DNA of 64,000 nucleotides, from assembly GCA_963575745.1 (NCBI GenBank), contig CAUYUJ010015304.1, positions 121,907 through 185,906 on the forward strand, read 5' to 3'. Source of the DNA: Prorocentrum cordatum. Taxonomy: Eukaryota > Sar > Dinophyceae > Prorocentrales > Prorocentraceae. Position numbers and translations under genes: made by a program. This document shows, one piece after another, positions 61,282 to 64,000 of the stretch. Position 1 is the first letter of the stretch, and each line of letters begins with the position of its first letter. Below the pieces are notes generated by a model. The model made no database searches. It was given only the letters and a program-made list of their open reading frames with translations, and was not told where the DNA came from.

Positions 61282-61650
61282 TCAACTTCTGGGGCCCATG
61301 CCGCCCGGGAGCGGCCACATCAGCGACGCGCGGGAGGTTTTGAGACTTAACAAACGATGGTTACCCAGCTTACGCAGTACGGGATAATACGGGATAGTGC
61401 CCAGCTTACGAAATAGTACCCAGCTTACGCACGAATGCGGGACGTGAGAAATCTGTTTCAGACAACGCGTTTGACACGCATCTAATTTCGGCAGATCTGC
61501 CGTTTGCAGTCTCGCGCCAACTTCTACACCACGCACGCGATGAAGAGATTGATCAGCTGGCAGGAGGTACGAGTGAGACCAGACCTTGTCTACCTTGTCG
61601 AACTCGGCACTCGCAACCCCCAACCGCCTGGCGAGTTCTGCGTCGACGGT
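61282..61650 (-). pseudogene. LINE-E fragment (region after the RT palm)
   Basis: Minus strand reads EFDKVDKVWSHSYLLPADQS, then LHRVRGVEVGARLQTADLPK and LDACQTRCLKQISHVPHSCV. The L-D-x-x-Q-x-R-C-L-x-x-I block followed by H-x-S is a family-typical segment of RT C-terminal regions. It stops near 61282 with no catalytic motif; a small scrap. Confidence 0.5.
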
Positions 61651-62139
61651 TCATGAAGAAGACGCATGCCGCCAGGGTAGAAAATGCAGCCCTTTCGGGT
61701 GACCATGCTTCCGTCCGGCTTCTCGATGCTCGTTATCGCGACACGCGGACAACAACTTGAGTTTACGCCACTTGCACTTCAGCCAGCAATTGGCCCGGCA
61801 GGCGTTGGCCCGCACGTACTCGGAGGCCCAGTCCGAGTCATGGTCCTGGCAAGTACAAAGAAAAAGAAAAGGGGTACAGGCGGCAATGAGCAACAATGGG
61901 GCGCGCAGCTCGTGCCTGCGTAAGCCACCCCAGCACTCGCTGGAGACACCTGCAGAACTGCCCCCCACAGGACAAGAGCAGGAGGAGGCAAGAGAAGGAA
62001 GAGGACAAAGAGGAGAACCCTGCGCGCGTGTACACCTGCCAGGCATTGACGGTGACAGAGTCAAAACAAGCAAACAATTATGCTAACGGAGTTCCCCACA
62101 TAAAGAGATTAACGGTTTCGTGGGACCCATTTTCTTGAT
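61651..62139. other. No recognisable gene
   Basis: Unique sequence before the satellite. A minus frame containing DSDWASEYVRANACRANCWL is possible but unassigned. Confidence 0.5.
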
Positions 62140-63685
62140 GCCCTCCTCGCTTTGGCGGGGCCCCGCTGGAGGGGTGGGAGGGGCACGAAACCATGTAAAT
62201 AGTATGGTTTTCCGATACCCTCCTCGCTCAGGCGGGGCCTCCCTGCAGGGGTGGGAGGGGCACGAAACCATGTAAATAGTATGGTTTTCGGATACCCTCC
62301 TCGCTCAGGCGGGGCCTCCCTGGAGGGGTGGGAGGGGCACGAAACCATGTAAATAGTATGGTATTCCGATACCCTCCTCGCTCAGGCGGGGCCTCCCTGG
62401 AGGGGTGGGAGGGGCACGAAACCATGTAAATAGTATGGTTTTCCGATACCCTCCTCGCTTTGGCGGGGCCTCCCTGGAGGGGTGGGAGGGGCACGAGGGG
62501 CACGAAACCATGTAAATAGTATGGTTTCCGATACCCTCCTCGCTCAGGCGGGGCCTCCCTGGAGGGGTGGGAGGGGCACGAAACCATGTAAATAGTATGG
62601 TTTTCCGATACCCTCCTCGCTCAGGCGGGGCCTCCCTGGAGAGGTGGGGGGCACGAAACCATGTAAATAGTATGGTATTCCGATACCCTCCTCGCTCAGG
62701 CTGGGCCTCCCTGGAGGGGTGGGAGGGGCACGAAACCATGTAAATAGTATGGTTTTCCGATACCCTCCTCGCTCAGGCGGGGCCTCCCTGGAGGGGTGGG
62801 AGGGGCACGAAACCATGTAAATAGTATGGTTTCGATACCCTCCTCGCTCAGGCGGGGCCTCCCTGGAGGGGTGGGAGGGGCACGAAACCATGTAAATAGT
62901 ATGGTTTTGCGATACCCTCCTCGCTCAGGCGGGGCCTCCCTGGAGGGGTGGGAGGGGCACGAAACCATGTAAATAGTATGGTATTCCGATACCCTCCTCG
63001 CTCAGGCGGGGCCTCCCTGGAGGGGTGGGAGGGGCACGAAACCATGTAAATAGTATGGTATTCCGATACCCTCCTCGCTCAGGCGGGGCCTCCCTGGAGG
63101 GGTGGGAGGGGCACGAAACCATGTAAATAGTATGGTATTCCGATACCCTCCTCGCTCAGGCGGGGCCTCCCTGGAGGGGTGGGAGGGGCACGAAACCATG
63201 TAAATAGTATGGTATTCCGATACCCTCCTCGCTCAGGCGGGGCCTCCCTGGAGGGGTGGGAGGGGCACGAAACCATGTAAATAGTATGGTATTCCGATAC
63301 CCTCCTCGCTCAGGCGGGGCCTCCCTGGAGGGGTGGGAGGGGCACGAAACCATGTAAATAGTATGGTATTCCGATACCCTCCTCGCTCAGGCGGGGCCTC
63401 CCTGGAGGGGTGGGAGGGGCACGAAACCATGTAAATAGTATGGTATTCCGAATACCCTCCTCGCTCAGGCGGGGCCTCCCTGGAGGGGTGGGAGGGGCAC
63501 GAAACCATGTAAATAGTATGGTATTCCGATACCCTCCTCGCTCAGGCGGGGCCTCCCTGGAGGGTGGGAGGGGCACGAAACCATGTAAATAGTATGGTAT
63601 TCCGATACCCTCCTCGCTCAGGCGGGGCCTCCCTGGAGGGGTGGGAGGGGCACGAAACCATGTAAGTAGTATGGTTTTCGGTATG
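62140..63685 (+). repeat. Satellite array, 77-bp unit, 20 copies
   Basis: Each unit has CTCGCTCAGGCGGGGCCTCC, CTGGAGGGGTGGGAGGGGCA, CGAAACCATGTAAATAGTAT and GGTNTTCCGATACCCTC. Copies start about every 77 bp from 62150 to 63617; three have small indels (near 62490, 62640, 62830). Early copies read GGTTTTCC, and from about 62960 on all read GGTATTCC. Overlapping minus-strand frames of about 65 codons arise only because 3 x 77 is a multiple of 3. Confidence 0.97.
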
Positions 63686-63945
63686 GAGTGGTATGGAATG
63701 GTATGGTAGGTATGGTATGGTACGGTATGGTATGATATGGTATGGTATGGTACTGGAGGTATGGTATGGTATGGTACGGTGTGGCATTGGTGTGATATGG
63801 TATGGTATGCTATGGTACGCCATGGTATGGTATGGTACGGTATGGTACGTATGGTGTGGTATGGTATGGTATGGTATGGTATGGTATGGTATGGTATGGT
63901 ATGGTATGTGTGGTAGGCACTATGGTATGGTATGGTGTGTGTGGT
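63686..63945 (+). repeat. TATGG pentanucleotide microsatellite
   Basis: About 45 imperfect TATGG/TACGG units starting directly after the last 77-bp copy, whose own AGTATGGT could have seeded it. Confidence 0.95.
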
Positions 63946-64000
63946 AGGAATAATATTGTGCTGTATGGAAGATGGAGCGGGAGGTGGGTGGGAAGGGGAG

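Noticed and set aside
62109-63576. Series of overlapping ~65-90-codon minus-strand frames starting MVSCPSHPS
   Set aside because: They shift by exactly 77 bp and simply restate the satellite unit.
62140-63685. CRISPR array
   Set aside because: Regular 77-bp period but no repeat/spacer alternation; the whole unit is conserved. The organism is also eukaryotic.

Overview
The window looks like nuclear DNA of a dinoflagellate, probably a GC-rich species. The decisive evidence is the dinoflagellate spliced leader (SL), the 22-nt trans-spliced 5' end of dinoflagellate mRNAs. It is embedded in the chromosome at four places, always on the minus strand and always just upstream of an open, intron-poor coding block (7927-7948, 13945-13980, 17762-17811, 44709-44730). 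Genomic SL copies arise when a trans-spliced mRNA is reverse transcribed and reinserted. The other content fits: several degraded LINE families, a Ty1/copia remnant, a Ty3/DIRS-like RT element, very abundant CTC/GGA and CAT microsatellites, and one candidate GC-AG intron. I cannot name the species.

Layout. 0.5-3.7 kb: plus-strand LINE (LINE-A), broken in frame. 4.8-8.7 kb: a 3.9-kb foldback-like structure whose ends are inverted arrays of an ~83-bp repeat; its right arm holds an intronless membrane-transporter gene with its own relict SL. 9.4-14 kb: minus-strand LINE-B with a double SL relict. 14-16.5 kb: minisatellites. 16.5-17.8 kb: a retroposed low-complexity gene behind three stacked SL relicts. 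18.5 kb: a probable Na+/Ca2+ exchanger exon. 20.9-22.2 kb: LINE-D fragment. 22.6-24.5 kb: a large compound microsatellite.

24.8-31 kb is a cluster of small non-autonomous elements: a 155-bp MITE family (3 copies), a 154-bp near-perfect palindrome with a 5-bp target duplication, a SINE-like element with long target duplications, and several foldback families. 31.3-33.1 kb: minisatellites. 33.1-36.8 kb: minus-strand RT/RNase H retroelement. 36.85-37.9 kb: a GTGTGCG tract that looks like intron sequence separating a duplicated small exon. 39.1-39.6 kb: more foldback repeats. 40.1-44.7 kb: minus-strand LINE-C with a perfect 22-nt SL at its 5' end. 46-51.6 kb: minisatellites and a poly-C inverted-repeat element carrying B-box-like motifs. 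54.6-58.3 kb: plus-strand Ty1/copia remnant (protease, gag-pre-integrase zinc finger, start of integrase). 59.4 kb: second SINE-like copy. 61.3 kb: LINE-E scrap. 62.1-63.7 kb: 20 copies of a 77-bp satellite, running into a TATGG tract.

The only gene that looks intact and cellular is the transporter at 6585-7886. Most long open frames in the window are artefacts of triplet repeats. A single theme explains much of it: SL-tagged mRNAs, including those of the LINEs, are repeatedly recycled into the genome, and small elements and expanding repeats fill the space between them. All homology statements are from recalled family motifs; no database search was run.
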